From Symbiodinium natans (Eukaryota; Sar; Dinophyceae; Suessiales; Symbiodiniaceae), in the NCBI GenBank assembly GCA_905221605.1, contig CAJNDS010002158.1:124001-188000 (forward strand): a DNA stretch of 64,000 nucleotides. The letters run 5' to 3'. A program made the position numbers and the translations under genes. This document shows positions 33,680 to 46,200 of the stretch, one piece after another; the first letter of the stretch is position 1, and each line of letters starts with the position of its first letter. The notes under the pieces are model-generated. The model was not told the DNA's origin and made no database searches. It worked only from the letters and a program-made list of their open reading frames with translations.

Positions 33680-36100
33680 CATGCTTCAGTTTCGCCTTCT
33701 TGGTCAAAAAGGAAGCCTTGTCATCCTTCTTTCACCCCGGCCGATTAAGACGCATAAGGGGCCAGAAGCTCAAGACATCAAGCCCCATACCTGAACCATA
33801 AACGCCTACAGTCTAAAGCCTAAAGCCTAAACCCTGAACCCTCGGGCCTTCCACATGTCAGCACCTCAGGCTTCGCAAGGCTGGGGCTTGGGGGCTTAGG
33901 ACTCGGGCTCTGCACCGGGTTTAGGGTTTAGGGTTTCGGGTTCCTGACTTCCACACCCTCAACCATCCCAAAACCCTAAGCCCTAATCCAGCCCTAAGCC
34001 CTCAGCGTGGAAATCGTGGAAGGCCCCTCCGCCTGCGAAGCACACTAAGCGCCGGGCGAGTCTTGGCTGAAGCCGGTGCCCAAATCTTCGCCGACGTCCC
34101 CGAGGCCGCCTCACCACCACCGGTTTAGAGGGCAGGCCAAAGGCCCTCAACCCTTTGCCCTAACCTCAGCACGCACCTTACCCACAATGCGAACCAACCG
34201 AGCGACAAGGTTTCATGCACAAAAACGCTGGCTCAGCTCCTAATCCTCAACTTTGCAATAAACTGGTCTGGTTGAAACGTTGCCGTCGGGGTCTTCTCGG
34301 GTTGACGACAGATTGTTCAAGCTTGAAGGCTCACCCCCTTGCCCCTGATGTTGAAAGCTTCCCTCCCTCCTCTCCCCAAAAGATCCCAAACACTAAAAAC
34401 CTGGGAGGCCTTTACTCCTGTAAGCCCTAAGCTCAACGCCCTCTGAGGGTTTTTGTGTACGGGTTATTAGGGCTGTCACACAATTCAGAGTCAGCGTGAT
34501 TGCGGAGGGATCGGTTCTTTGCTTACGGGTCGAAGAGGGTTTCGCGTTTCAGGTATAAGACCTGCGGGCCTCCAGCACCTTCACTGTGGAGGACTCGACG
34601 GTGATTCCTCACTATCGGATACCAATTATGGTTCCTGTTGGGAGGGGAAGGTACCCCAAATACAGGGCTATAGGGCACTGGATAATCACAGAAAGATCCC
34701 GAAAATAGGGCCACGACTTAGAGAACATCCCCAAGTGAGGCCAGGCCCCCACACACCCTTTCCCCAGGTCCAGCTCCAACTACTGTCTCTCCCTCTCCTC
34801 CCTTTCTTCTGCTTGTTCTCCTGCCCTCTGCACTGGCCTTGAAGCCCCTATTAGCGAACCCTCCATCGCAGCCAAGGTACGGAAGGACCCAGCAACCTGC
34901 CACCATACCTGCTCAAGGGTGTGGGGAAAGTCGCCGCGGCGCGCGCATTCGGGTTTAGGGTTTAGGGCTTAGGGTTTAGGATTCCTAGGCAATTCTCGCA
35001 GCGCAGGGGACCTGACTTGGGCAAATGGCAGGGCGAGGCCACTGCAGGGTTCAGCGGACGCCAGCACGGCCCGATCCCTAAACCTTATAAACGCAACCGG
35101 GCACAGCGAGAGCAACTTTGATCGGATTGACATTTGAAATGCAAACCCTAACTCCAAGGAAACAAAACAAACCTCTCAACTGTTATCTATCGGTTTCTCT
35201 TATATACATATACATATATGTATAATGTGCTGATATGTGGTTACATGCATAAAAAAAACAAAGAAACCTACAAAATCCCCCTTTGGGGGGGGGGGGGGGG
35301 GGTGCCTTGCACACGCCGGCCGCTTCCATGGCAGGATGGAGAAACTTGAGGACCTCGGGCTAAGGGTGGTTTAGGGTTTAGGGTTTAGGGTGTAGGGTTT
35401 AGGGCTTGGGGTTTCGGGTTTGGGGTTGGGTTGGGTTTTAGCGTTTAGGGCTGAGGGTTTAGGGTTCAGGGCTTCGGGTTTGGGCGGGAGTTAGGGTTTA
35501 GAATCTCCGTAGCGGGTAGTACCAGATACATGTATACATGACATCCTTCCTGATTGCAAGCCTCAACCTCCGAGAGCAGTCGATCTACAACAGTATGAAT
35601 GTCAGAAGAAGAGCTTCATACTCTCCCCACTGGACATGCGACAACGAAAACGAAAGCTGTGGAATGCATTCACAAATGCCGGAAGCTATGCATGGGTGTC
35701 TCGAAAAGGGCGCCTTAGGTCAACGCCGATTGACTGTCCTTCAGCCTGAACCACCCCTGGGACGCTAAGTACTAAGCAACCATCGCAAGGGAGTGTTAGC
35801 GCGGCCCTGGCATCCATAATTAAACCCTTCAACCTGAAACCATGAAACCCTCAAACTCCCAGACCCTGTTTGCCTTATCCCCTTTTCGCTAGAAACTTTG
35901 CTGCATCCGCGCGACGTCCTAGGCGGAGAAGCTCAGCAAACATCCTCGGAGCAAACCCTAAAGCCCCAACGCCCTGAGCCCCAAGCCCTAAACTCCCTGC
36001 AGCCCTAAGTCCTAAACCCCGCAGCCAAGAACCCCCTACAACCCTAGAGCCCTAAGCCCTAAACCGCCTTAAAGCCCGAACCCTATCACCACTAACGCCT
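33680..36100. other. No supported gene
   Basis: Heptamer stretches at 33910-33945, 34951-34980 and 35366-35500, and a G run at 35285-35302. A short coding-like minus stretch near 34030-34125 (EAASGTSAKIWAPASAKTR) lacks confirmation. Confidence 0.35.
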
Positions 36101-36117
36101 CAACCCCTAAAAAAGGG

Positions 36118-36219
36118 GCCTTGAAATTGGAACGGGGTTTTGGGGGTTGTAGCAGTATAATGATAAAGGGACCCTGTGGGAGTACTGTTAGCAACTATTC
36201 CGACCCCTATGTTACAGCC
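36118..36219 (+). mobile_element. Family C element
   Basis: GGAACGGGGTTTTGGGGGTT, AGTATAATGATAAAGGGACC, GGGAGTACTGTTAG and CTATTCCGACCCCTATGTTA match the other copies in order. Confidence 0.8.
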
Positions 36220-36954
36220 CTAAAGGCCCTCATGAACCCTAAACCCTAAACCCTAACCCAGATCTAAGCCCGCCGCACTCTCAGCCAAGCGCCGGGATCT
36301 CCGAAACTCCCGCCCCCAGGGATGATGGGACCTAGGTTAATGAGGGGTTTAAGGGGTTTAGGGGTTTAGGGGTGTAGGGGTCCAGGGTTTAAGGGTTTAG
36401 GGTTTTAGGGTTTTAGGGTTTTAGGGTTTGAGGGTTTGAGGGTTTGAGGGTTTTAGGGTTTTAGGGTTTTAGCGTTTTAGGGGTTTAGGGTCTTTTTTTC
36501 GCTCGAGGTTTTGGGGATTTGGGCTGAAATCTGGGTAGGGCTTAGAGGGTTCATGGGCTCTAAGGGGGGGTGTAGCGTTCAGTGTCTTACCGCTGGGATA
36601 CTAACAGGCCTTAATCGGGATTCTAACATTAGAGTAGGGATTCTGATAGGGGCTACTATCATCCCTACTAAGGACCAGTAGCATAAGGTCAGACTTAGTG
36701 GCTATCAGAACCCCCACTCAGGCAACCAGGCCCCAGGGTTGGCGAGGCACCCTGAGCCGTCAAGGCGAAGCCCCAGGTTTAGGGTTGAGGGGTTGAGGAG
36801 TTAGGGTTTAGGGTTGAGGGGTTGAGGGTTTGAGGGTTTTCTGTATCCAACGGTGCGTTGCATGACTATGAGGCAGCACAGGCATCCTGCAAAACAAGCA
36901 GAGGCTCCAACTGCACTTTCATGAGCGAAAAAATCCACGAAACGTAATCCAGGG

Positions 36955-37045
36955 GCCATAAAAAACTACAATAGGGTTTAGGGGGGCTATTGTAGTACAA
37001 TATGTAGGAGCCATAAGGGAACACTATGAGTAATTCTTCCGATCC
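36955..37045 (+). mobile_element. Family C element
   Basis: AATAGGGTTTAGGGGGGCTA, TTGTAGTACAATATG, AGGGAACACTATGAGTAATT and CTTCCGATCCCTTA match the family. Confidence 0.75.
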
Positions 37046-37494
37046 CTTAGAGCCTCAGGGTGCAAGGCTCGGCCTCTGCGGACTTCCACTGAGCTCACGG
37101 CAGGCAGAGGCTTGCCCATGCTCGGCAGACAAAGCTTGCTCCCCCGTGCTCCGGCATGTAGGAGATGATCTGGCGGGATGGCGCCGTCGGCGGGCGGAGA
37201 AAATTTCTTGAAGTTGTCTCTAAAACAATCGACCGAGCCCTGAGTCCGCCAAGCCATCGCATCATTAAGATCCCACGCCAGACGTCTCACACGTGCTCAA
37301 GGACCCAATTTTCGGGCAGAGTTGCGAACTCCTTCTGGAGCTGCTACAAGGCAGCGGGTTTTCCTCAACTTGGAAACTGTGCTGTTATGCCACCCAGGCC
37401 GAGAGAAGGTAGGCTCAGCCCCAGGCTCTTACGCATCCTAAACCCGACAAAGGGCAAGGGGCAGCTTTGGGTCCCGATTGGAATGCCATTTTAG

Positions 37495-37612
37495 GGTGTA
37501 ATATAGGGGCCTTCAGAATTAGAATAGGGTTTGGGGGGGATTTCTAGTAGGAATACAAAAGGACCCTAAGGGAGTACTACTAGTAATTCTCCCGACCCTA
37601 TATTTTAGTGGC
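37495..37612 (+). mobile_element. Family C element
   Basis: AGAATTAGAATAGGGTTTGG at left, CTCCCGACCCTATATTTTAG at right. The two ends are imperfect inverted repeats (AATTAGAATAGGGT against CTAAAATATAGGGT). Confidence 0.8.
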
Positions 37613-37741
37613 TTTTTGGGATGATAAGGCCTTTTGGAGTTTCCGGAATGATCACTGGATCCCCACCTCAGCCGCGACCCAGTCTGGTAGACGAGTGCTG
37701 GTCTGGCTGTAGCCGGACTGAGGCAGCAAATCCCTGCCCAA

Positions 37742-37791
37742 AGGGATGCTGGATTTAGGGTTTAGGGTTTAGGGTTTAGGGATGCTGGATT
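37742..37791 (+). repeat. TTTAGGG array flanked by a 14-bp direct repeat
   Basis: AGGGATGCTGGATT occurs at 37742-37755 and 37778-37791, with only heptamer sequence between. This is the same arrangement as at 3099-3178. Confidence 0.93.
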
Positions 37792-38496
37792 CCGCCAGGG
37801 CCTAACGATCGAGTTTGGGGGCTTTTGGGGCTTCAGACGGGCTGAGGGTCGAGGGTCGAGGGTCTAGGGTCTAGGGTTTAGGGTTTAGGGTTTAGGGCTG
37901 AGGGTCTAGGTGAGTGGGCAAGGGGTAAAGTTTGGCTGAACCAAGTGCCCCAAGTAGTTAGCTCCCTCTGTTGAAGAAAGCCGAGTCCTGATGGCCAGCC
38001 GCAACAGGGCATGTACCTGTCAGGAGCTGGAGCAGGGGCTTGAGGACTTAGCAAGCCGAGTTTTACTGCACGGCTTACAGCTTCAATTCTTCATTCTTTG
38101 TTTGGGGGCAAGGGAGGTGCAACCCTAAACCCTAAACCCTACACCCTAAACCCTAAACCCTCTGCATAACTTTCTTGCCGGATGATGGGGCGCATCTTTG
38201 AACAACTTGGGCTCTGCTTTCAAGGGGGTGCACCCTCGGACCATGAGGACTGAGGTGTTTTCTTTTGGGGCTTTCGGGTAGTATTTAGGGTTTAGGGTTT
38301 AGGGTTTAGGGCCTAGGGTTTAGGGCTGCTCTCGTTCATGCTACTGCCTGAAAACCTCCCCGAAACAAGGATGCCCGTTCTAGCACTGCGCTTGGAACCC
38401 CTGCAACAAGGTCAACTCTCAGTACCAAAAAGAAAAAGCAAACCTTATTAAGCCCTATTCCCTACAAACCCTAAGCCCAGCTGTTGTCACGCATCT

Positions 38497-39130
38497 TCAG
38501 GGTAGTTGCATGGTCCCTAAATATGGGCCCATCCAGCAACTCCAGCACTGCCAACAAAGCTCCTTCACCTTGTGTCGATGAAGGTTGTTGTGGCTGGCCA
38601 TCTGTCCAGCCAGATCAGCCAATCGATCCACCTTAAATTTGCTCCGAGCAGAACTACCCTTTGCAGGCGTGTGCCGAAACCATTTAGGTGGTACCGGGGC
38701 GCCAAAATCACTGAGGATGTGGAACCATCTCAGGAGCTTGCCTCTATCTACAACCTCAGTGCAATTTGATAAAGGAAACGAACAGGAACGGCCTTGATGG
38801 CCCCTTTGGTTCAGCTTCCAAGACCTGTCCTTCATCGAGATGTTCTAGTTCTGCTTTCAGCATGACTTTCGCCCAGTCACGGACCTCCTCCACTCCAAAC
38901 TGCCGGATCTCGTCAGCTATCTTTTGCAGCCACGCGGAGCCTCTCTCACCTCATCCTTCGCATCCTTCGGTGAAGCTGCTGAAGCCTTGTCATCTTCAGG
39001 AGCGTAGGCTTCAGCCTCGCTCGCAGCCTTGCATGCAGAGAGCGCCTTGTGGGCCCAGAAGCAGGAATTGACGTTGGAAAGGGCACGGCCCGGGCTCCAA
39101 CCAAAGCCCATGCTGTCCTCGTTGCTCGCT
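38497..39130 (-). CDS. Unidentified gene, two or more exons, apparent frameshift
   Basis: The last exon, 38497-38754, reads VVDRGKLLRWFHILSDFGAP onwards to a TGA at 38497. A 70-nt GT-AG intron (38755-38824) joins it in phase to an upstream segment reading GSAWLQKIADEIRQFGVEEV then RDWAKVMLKAELEHLDEGQ. Further up, LSNVNSCFWAHKALSACKAA and an acidic Ala-rich stretch are open in another frame, so a one-base shift lies near 38950 (pseudogene, error or unseen splice). The last ten residues come from a repeat also present at about 2282-2310. No family is recognised. It lies about 1 kb past the last kinesin motor exon on the same strand and could be part of that gene's tail. Confidence 0.5.
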
Positions 39131-39192
39131 GTTAGTTCGCCTCGGCTTCCTGCCGAGAAGCGTCTGGAACAAGCAGACCCGGATCGGGCCTC

Positions 39193-39296
39193 CTCACCCC
39201 CCCCACCCCCCACCCCCCCCCCCCCACCCCCTCCCCACCCCCCCCCCCACCCCCCCCCCACCCCCCCCCCCCCCCCCCCCCCACCCCCCCCCCCCT
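39193..39296 (+). repeat. Poly-C tract with scattered A
   Basis: About 100 bp of C runs broken by single A or T. Frames through it encode only Pro or Gly runs. Confidence 0.95.
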
Positions 39297-40063
39297 TCTT
39301 TGACCCCTCTGCCCTTCCTCCCCTTTTTTTGCGAAACCCTCTTTCCTCCTTTCCTGTCCTGGGGCCGGCCCGGCTGCCGAGGCGGCGCGCGCAAGCGTTT
39401 ACAATTACCAAGCTCGAGCAATATGGGCCCAAAAACGGCGACCCCTTTTACACGCCTTGTATACCCAGCAAAACCCAAGGGCCGATACTTCAGAATTAAA
39501 CCCCAGTTAAGCCCTAAACCCTAAACCCGAAAATGGTTGAAGAGACCATATTGAAGGGGCAGTTGCATGGCATGGTCGAAGGTTAGACTTCGGCTTGTTA
39601 GGATCAAGCCTCGCGGACCGCTGTCAGCGCCTGGCTTCGCTGGACCTGGTTTTAATCGCTCACACTCGGACAAGCCAGGTGGACCTGGTTTTAGGGTTTA
39701 GGGTTTAGGCCTAGCTGACCCCTCAAGGAGCCATGTGGACGGAGACGATCAAGGAAAAAGACAGGAAGATTTACGAAAGTCCCTCGAGTGTCGCAGGGTT
39801 TTTTGGCACCCGCATAGCTGGACGAACAGGGTTTAGGGATTGGGATTTTCGGGTTTGGGAGCAGAGATTTCTGAAGGGATCTGGGCAGGTATAGCAAGTG
39901 CCAGTCTGGATGGTGCTTGCAAGGCAAATTTCCCAGCCGGTCCTTCCCAACCTCATCCCCTCATCCCAGTGACTTCTCGACAAGCACGTTGCGCAGGCTA
40001 CTACTTAGTAGCTAAGGCCGGCGTAGTTGGTCCTTCCAACCCGGAAGCGACCCTCACTTGCTC

Positions 40064-40130
40064 AACCCTAAACCCTAAACCCTAAACTCTAAACCCTAAA
40101 CCCTAAACCCTAAACCCTAAACCCTAACCC
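40064..40130 (+). repeat. CCCTAAA array
   Basis: Nine heptamers on the donor side of kinesin exon 40158-40214. In sense orientation the intron reads GTGCAG, about 25 nt of unique sequence, then TTAGGGTTTAGGG. Confidence 0.95.
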
Positions 40131-40157
40131 ACCCCACCTCCTGCGCCGACTCTGCAC

Positions 40158-40214
40158 CTAGAGCTGCCCGGCTGGCGCGGTCGGCGAAAGCCATAGAGCA
40201 AAGAGTCTCCTCCG
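40158..40214 (-). CDS. Kinesin exon: neck-proximal EETLCSMAFADRA
   Basis: Matches the kinesin ET-x-x-T/S-L/M-x-F-A-x-R-A block at the end of the motor core. Donor GCTCTAG then GTGCAG. The acceptor is uncertain: AAAAG before CG-GAG-GAG requires the previous exon to end in phase 1, which a GC donor at 40734 would supply. The alternative end of that exon at 40724 would need a start at 40215 without AG. Confidence 0.72.
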   Translation of the reverse strand, partial: RRRLFALWLSPTAPAGQL

Positions 40215-43200
40215 CTTTTGCAGTTTACTTGGCTGCACTCAGGAGGGTAGCTATAAATAAAACTTTTGGCTGCCTTAATAAGAAACCCAATAAACCCAAA
40301 AAAGGTAAGGATCTAAAGTTACAGTAAAGTACCACAAAGTCTATACCCTTTTGCAAACAGGCTTCGGCTCCCTAAACCCTGCACACACTTTTTTCCTAAA
40401 ACCCCAGATTGGAAACCCTAACCCCTTTTCCTAACCCTAAACCCTTTTGTTCCTCAACCCCACCTTCGAAAACCTTTGCCTCGAGGCCCTCCGAGCTGCG
40501 CCCCCTACGGTTTCGACGGCTCGCACACGACGCGAGGATTAGGGCGACCCTTGGGGAGATCGACCCTGTCAATAAGGTAGCTGTTTGGAATCATGGCTAA
40601 GTACGTGCTGCACCCCGAAGCCCCTGAGCTCTGCCCCCCTAAACCGTTAACACAAACCCTTGAAACAACAAGCCACAGACAGGCCCCCGGGTAGAAGTGC
40701 GCCCGATGCCCGAGGTTGTTCGCCTGCGCATGGCGTCGCTCGGGGCCGACGCAGACGCAGAGCAGCACCCGGCCACTAGCCTTGGAGGGGTTTAGGGTTT
40801 AGGGTTTCGGGTTTAGGGTTTAGTTGGCTTGTAGACGCATTGGGGTTGGGGGCCACAGAGGGGCCCCAAGTGTGCTAAATGAGGGTGTTCCAGGTTTAGA
40901 TGGGTTTTGGGTTGGGATGTTCCCCTTCTACTAACAGTCCCACTACTAAGGATTCTAACAGGTGGTACTATAAGCCCTTTTAAGGACTGTTAGCATAAGG
41001 GGGAACATCCCAAGGTTGAGGCTTTCGGGTTACTAGGTGCCCAAAACCCTAAACCCAAAACCCTAAAGGCCCTAAATCCAAAACCCAAAACCCTAGTTCC
41101 TATTTAGGTGCCTTGAAGAAGGGTTCCAGGAGCCGCGTGAGGAGACAGGAGCGGTAGGGCAGGTGGTTGGCCTTGTGCCTGGCAGGCAAAGGCAGTATGC
41201 TTGGAGGTTCAGGGGTAGGGTTTAGGGTTTGGGGTTTGGGGTTTGGGGTTTGGGGTTTGGGGTTTGGGGTTTAGGGTTTAGGGTTTAGGGTTTAGTGTTA
41301 CTTATATCCCCTATTATACGACTTCTAACCTACTTGAGGACTTAGCGGGGCTGTAGTTGGGTTGTGAGTACCCGGAGCCTCCAAGTCTTAGGGAACCTTG
41401 AGCCTCTGTCAGCCACATCCCCTTCAAGAGACACCTGTGTCACCTATGGCTTAGGGCATCAAAGAGGCCCATGATTTAGAGAAGCCCCGAGTTAAGACGG
41501 TGTCTGAGACATCCGGGCATGCGCCACGCCTTACCCCAATAGTGGCCTGAAGCAGAAGTCAGAATTCCTGAGATCTCCCACTCTGCATGTTGGTAACGTG
41601 GTTAAGCAGCCTTCCTGCAGCTTCCTCGGTGACCCTTCCCTCTGAAAACTCCTGCTACCTAAGATCCCTCTTGGACTCAATAGACTGAATGAGGGAAACC
41701 AACGATACTCCAAGGGTCTGCCTAGTCATGGGTCAGGAGCGTCTCCGCGCCCACAATCAGTAGCGTCAGCATGGCCAGTCTACATCTCCACACCCGCCCT
41801 AACCCTAAACCCTAAACCCTAAACCCTAAACCCTAAACCTTAACCCCTAACCCCCCCTCCCCTCCTTCCCTGAATCCCCTGCATGCTCTTCAGAGCCTCA
41901 GCGCGTGGATCACCGAACCCAAGCCTGACAGCCTCGGAGAGAGAGAGAGACCCTAAACACTAAACCCTAAACCCTAAAGATACAGAGATACAGAGATACA
42001 GAGAGATACAGAGATACAGCATCCGGGTTGGAGGAGTCACCCTAAAGATACAGAGATACAGAGATACAGAGATACAGAGAGATACAGAGATACAGCATCC
42101 GGGTTGGAGGAGTCAGCCTAAACTTTACAACCCAGGCTCCTCTCTTGTCAGCTGGGACCCTAAACCTTGGGATGTTCCCCATTACAGTAACCCAGTCCGT
42201 AGTAGGGATTGGAGTACCCCCTATCATAATCCCTCTCAGGGGCTGTTAGTGAGCACAAGGGGGGACATCCTAGCCCTAAACCCTAAACCCTAACCCCCAA
42301 ACCCTAAACCCTAAACCCTAAACCCTAAGCCCTAAGTGTAAGGGGGAACATCCCAAGGCCTAAGCCCCCCAAAAGCCTGAAACCACCCGAGCCCTGCGGC
42401 GAGAGGTTGATGTGGCGGCTCTCTTCGGCGATGGGACCAGCAGCCTGGCTGTGGAGCGTCACCGGGGCTATACTTCCAGGGATGGGGGGAGGGGAGGGAG
42501 GGGGTTTAGGGTTTAGGGTTTAGAGGGTAGTTCTCAAAATTCGGGTGCTTTTTTCGGGGTCCTGGTTCTAAGGGTGTCGTATCTTAGGTTTAGGGTTTGG
42601 GGCCTTGCCCATGAATGGTCTCTATGCGGACCCCCCGTCTCAAGGCCGCAGCGTCCCTGGCATCCTACAGCGCCCCGCCAAGTCCCAACCTCGAAAGTCC
42701 CTTTTTATAGGGCCCGTGCCTGGGAACCTGCACAATATGGGGGGGTTACGATCTTAGGGGGGTACCTTATTTCGGGTCCATCCTACTACTTGGGGTCTTT
42801 TTTAGGGGTCCTCTGTTTTCGTAAACCCTTTTAATATGGGTTTGTGGTTTAGGGTGAACCCCTAAACCGTAAGCCATGGTTCCTCTGCCCTGGCCTCGGC
42901 TGGCAGCCGCTCCGAGCCTGCCAGGTCCTCGGTTTAGGGTTTAGTAGGTTTAGGGTTTAGTAGGTTTAGTAGGTTTAGTAGGTTTAGAGGGTTTAGAGGG
43001 TCTAGAGGGTTTAGAGGGTTTAGAGGGCTTAGAGGGTTGCAATGGCAGGGATGCAGGTTTGTTTAGAGGGTTCGCTCAACATCGTCCGACAGATGTGCTG
43101 GTCCGGCCACTCGGCGCGCCTGATGCTGCAAACCCGTTTTTTTGCAATGAACTTGTAGAAATCCTAAGCCTCGAGCTCAGGACCTCCCGATACCCTATGA

Positions 43201-46200
43201 ACCCTAAACCCTAAACCCTGAACTTGTTTTTTTTTTGAACCCAGGCTCTGCACTATCAGCTGGGCAACTGGCATGACCCTGAACCCTAAACCCTAAACCC
43301 TAAACCCTAAACCCTAAACCCTAAACCCTGCAAAACACAAAAAAGGCAGCGCCCCCGCCCTCCCCAGATTCGGGGTCCACGAAGGCGATCCGCAGGGCGG
43401 GTTCAAGGCCTGGGCTGGGACGAGGCTTTGGGGTTTAGGGTTAGGGGTTAGGGGTTAGGGTTTAGGGTTTAGGGTTTAGGGTTTAGGGTTAGTTAGGGTT
43501 TAGGGGTTTAGGGTTTAGGGTTTAGGGTTAGGTTAGGGGTTTAGGGGTTTAGGGGTTTAGGGGGTTTAGGGGGTTTTGGGGTTTTGGGGGTTTAGGGGTT
43601 TAAGGGTTTAGGGGTTTAGGGCTTAGGGTCCCAGCTTAAGGGAAAGGGCCGAGCCCAAGCTCAACCCTTGTGCCGGGTTCAAAGCGTTGCCTCAACTAAG
43701 GGGTACAAGGAGGGACCCCCAGAAGGGACCCTTCATCTTATTCCCCTATATAACTCCGATACATACCGCATACCGTCCCTATATACCTAAGTAGCCCCTG
43801 AATAATGGCCCTTAAAGAACCCCTAAGGTCCCTCAAAAGGGTCCCGGCTGGAGTCCCTTACTCAACACGCGGGCAGCTGCACAAATTGCTGTCTGGGCCC
43901 GCCGCCCTGAGCAGATCCAGGAATCGTTGCGTGGACCAGGACCTCAAGTGAGCGCCCACCCATCCTATGCTTGAGACGGCCCCCACCCTGAACCCCAAAC
44001 ATGGATGGCATGTTTACGACGTACGAACAATAGGGATCGTGGAATAGGTTCTTGGTTTTGGAAACCTTGGGGTTATAGGGTTTAGGGAGGGGTTTAGGGT
44101 TGCGAGTTTTCGAATTCAAGGAGGTTGAAGGGAAAAGACAAAAACATTCCAAGAGATTGGAAGAGAAGGAGGAAGGGCTTGAACCGGTATTCTTAAAGAG
44201 AGAGACCAGCCACAACAACATAAAAGAAACAACAGATGGCCTCCCCTTGAGACTTTAAGCCAGCACCTTGTCCACGATGTACGCGAACCAGCTAGCAGAA
44301 TGTCTTGCTTCGTCATGGCAGGTACTGTTTCATGGTGGGGGGCCTCAGTTGCTGCCCTGTTTCAGCCAGGGCTCGAACTAGCGAGCCCCTTGGGGTTTGA
44401 GACCTTGCCATTTGTGGGAGGCTCCATAGATTAGGATCCCCCGAAAAGACCCTAAACCCTGAACCCAAAACCCGTTCTGGCGCTCTCATGAAACCCATGG
44501 CCCGGGATATGGAGGGTATTTACCAAGGAAGGGACCAAGGATGTCCAGCGTTTAGAGCTGACCGTGGGTTGATCTCAAAGGCGCATCCTTATTTGGGCCC
44601 TAGCACCATGTAGCTACGGTACCGAAAAGTAGTGTCAGTATATAATAAATATATATATACATATGTATTATGCATATGCAAGATAGGTAGATAATCCTTA
44701 ATGTTTGCCCTCAGCCCGCTTCTTCATAAACCCTGAAACATGGCTCAGGTTTGTGCGAGGCTGTGTGAGCGGCTGCTGGTTGCATTGAAGCACCTGGAGA
44801 GGTGGCGGCGCGAAACGGCTCAACTCGCTTTTGCGATGAGCCCTTTCCGTAGAGAAAGCCCTGACCATTGCGGGCACACACTGTTCACACGAGCCTTCGT
44901 CACACATAACTCTCAAAGCGCGATATGGTGACGACTTGAAAAACGGCTCAAGTTTAGGGCTTTGGGTGTGGAAGTTTAGAATTCAGGATTTAGGTTTGAG
45001 GCAAGGGCCACTAGCAAACACGTAAAATTAAACTGAGGCTGGAGCACATTCAGGAAGGCTGCCTCGGGTTCTACTGGTTTAGCATGCAGCTGGGGTTCAA
45101 GGCTATAAGTTCTGCTGTGAACGTCTGCTTGGTACTATCTTTGATTGTCCCCAGGCACGCCTATACATCTTTAGATCCCGACTAGCTCAGCGCAACCTTC
45201 TCTCTCCCTCTCGAGTCGGAGAAGTAGCTCTCTCTGGCACTGGCAAGCTCTGTCCGTCAGATCAGATGCATGGCCTTGAACCTTAGACTCTGTACCTCTG
45301 CAATCTTTAGCACCAGAACTGAAGCTCCTGGGTTACCCGGCGTGCTTCTGGTGCTGCGACGCTCGGCGGCTTGTTCTAGCAGCTCCTCTGCGTCCTCCCC
45401 ACCAGTTTGCCCAGTAACCATGAACGAATGCACGCCCACTCTCTCTCTCTCTCTCTCTCTTTCATGCACACACCTCTCTAGAGTAAGTATGTTTCTACAA
45501 GTAAGTATAAGCATAAAGACACATGTGTATTTACACAAAGACTCATATTGTTTTACTATACATAGTAGAAGATGAAGGCGAAGAATAATATGAACCACAA
45601 AACTTCGCGTGCAAACAGGATCATCAGCAGCTGCCTCGTTTCGATCCTGCGTTCACTGCATAAAACAACCTAGCATACCACAACATAACATGTGCAAAGG
45701 ATTGCCAAATAAGCTTAAATATGACTTCCTTATAATGTAGCAGTATATGTATAATATATATATATATATATACACATGCAAATAGAATAGAATAGAATAA
45801 CAATCCACAATTCTTACTTATCATATTTATGATGGCGATGGTTATTAGCTTAACATTCTACCACATGGTATAACATAACCGGTGACATATCTCATATGAT
45901 ACTGTGGTCACACTGTGGTCTATAATTCGCACGCATCGTTTCGTATTTGGTACTGTGCATAATGCATTAGATCATGTGGTATTTCTTCTTTAAAAGATCA
46001 TATCATATCAATATAACATATTCGGAAATGAACTGCATGAGCACGAGAAACCATGCAGCATATGATGTAAGAAGATGTTGATGTCTTCATTTTGCACATA
46101 TCTAGAAGACACCACAGATCACATACTCTTGCTTCTGCACCTAGGATCCGTAGGATCCGTACTCGGAGATTAGGGCTTGAAGGGGTTAGGGTTGGCCTGC

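Noticed and set aside
39029-39499. Proline-rich 156-codon plus-strand frame
   Set aside because: Driven by the poly-C tract at 39193-39296; the minus strand holds the better coding signal.
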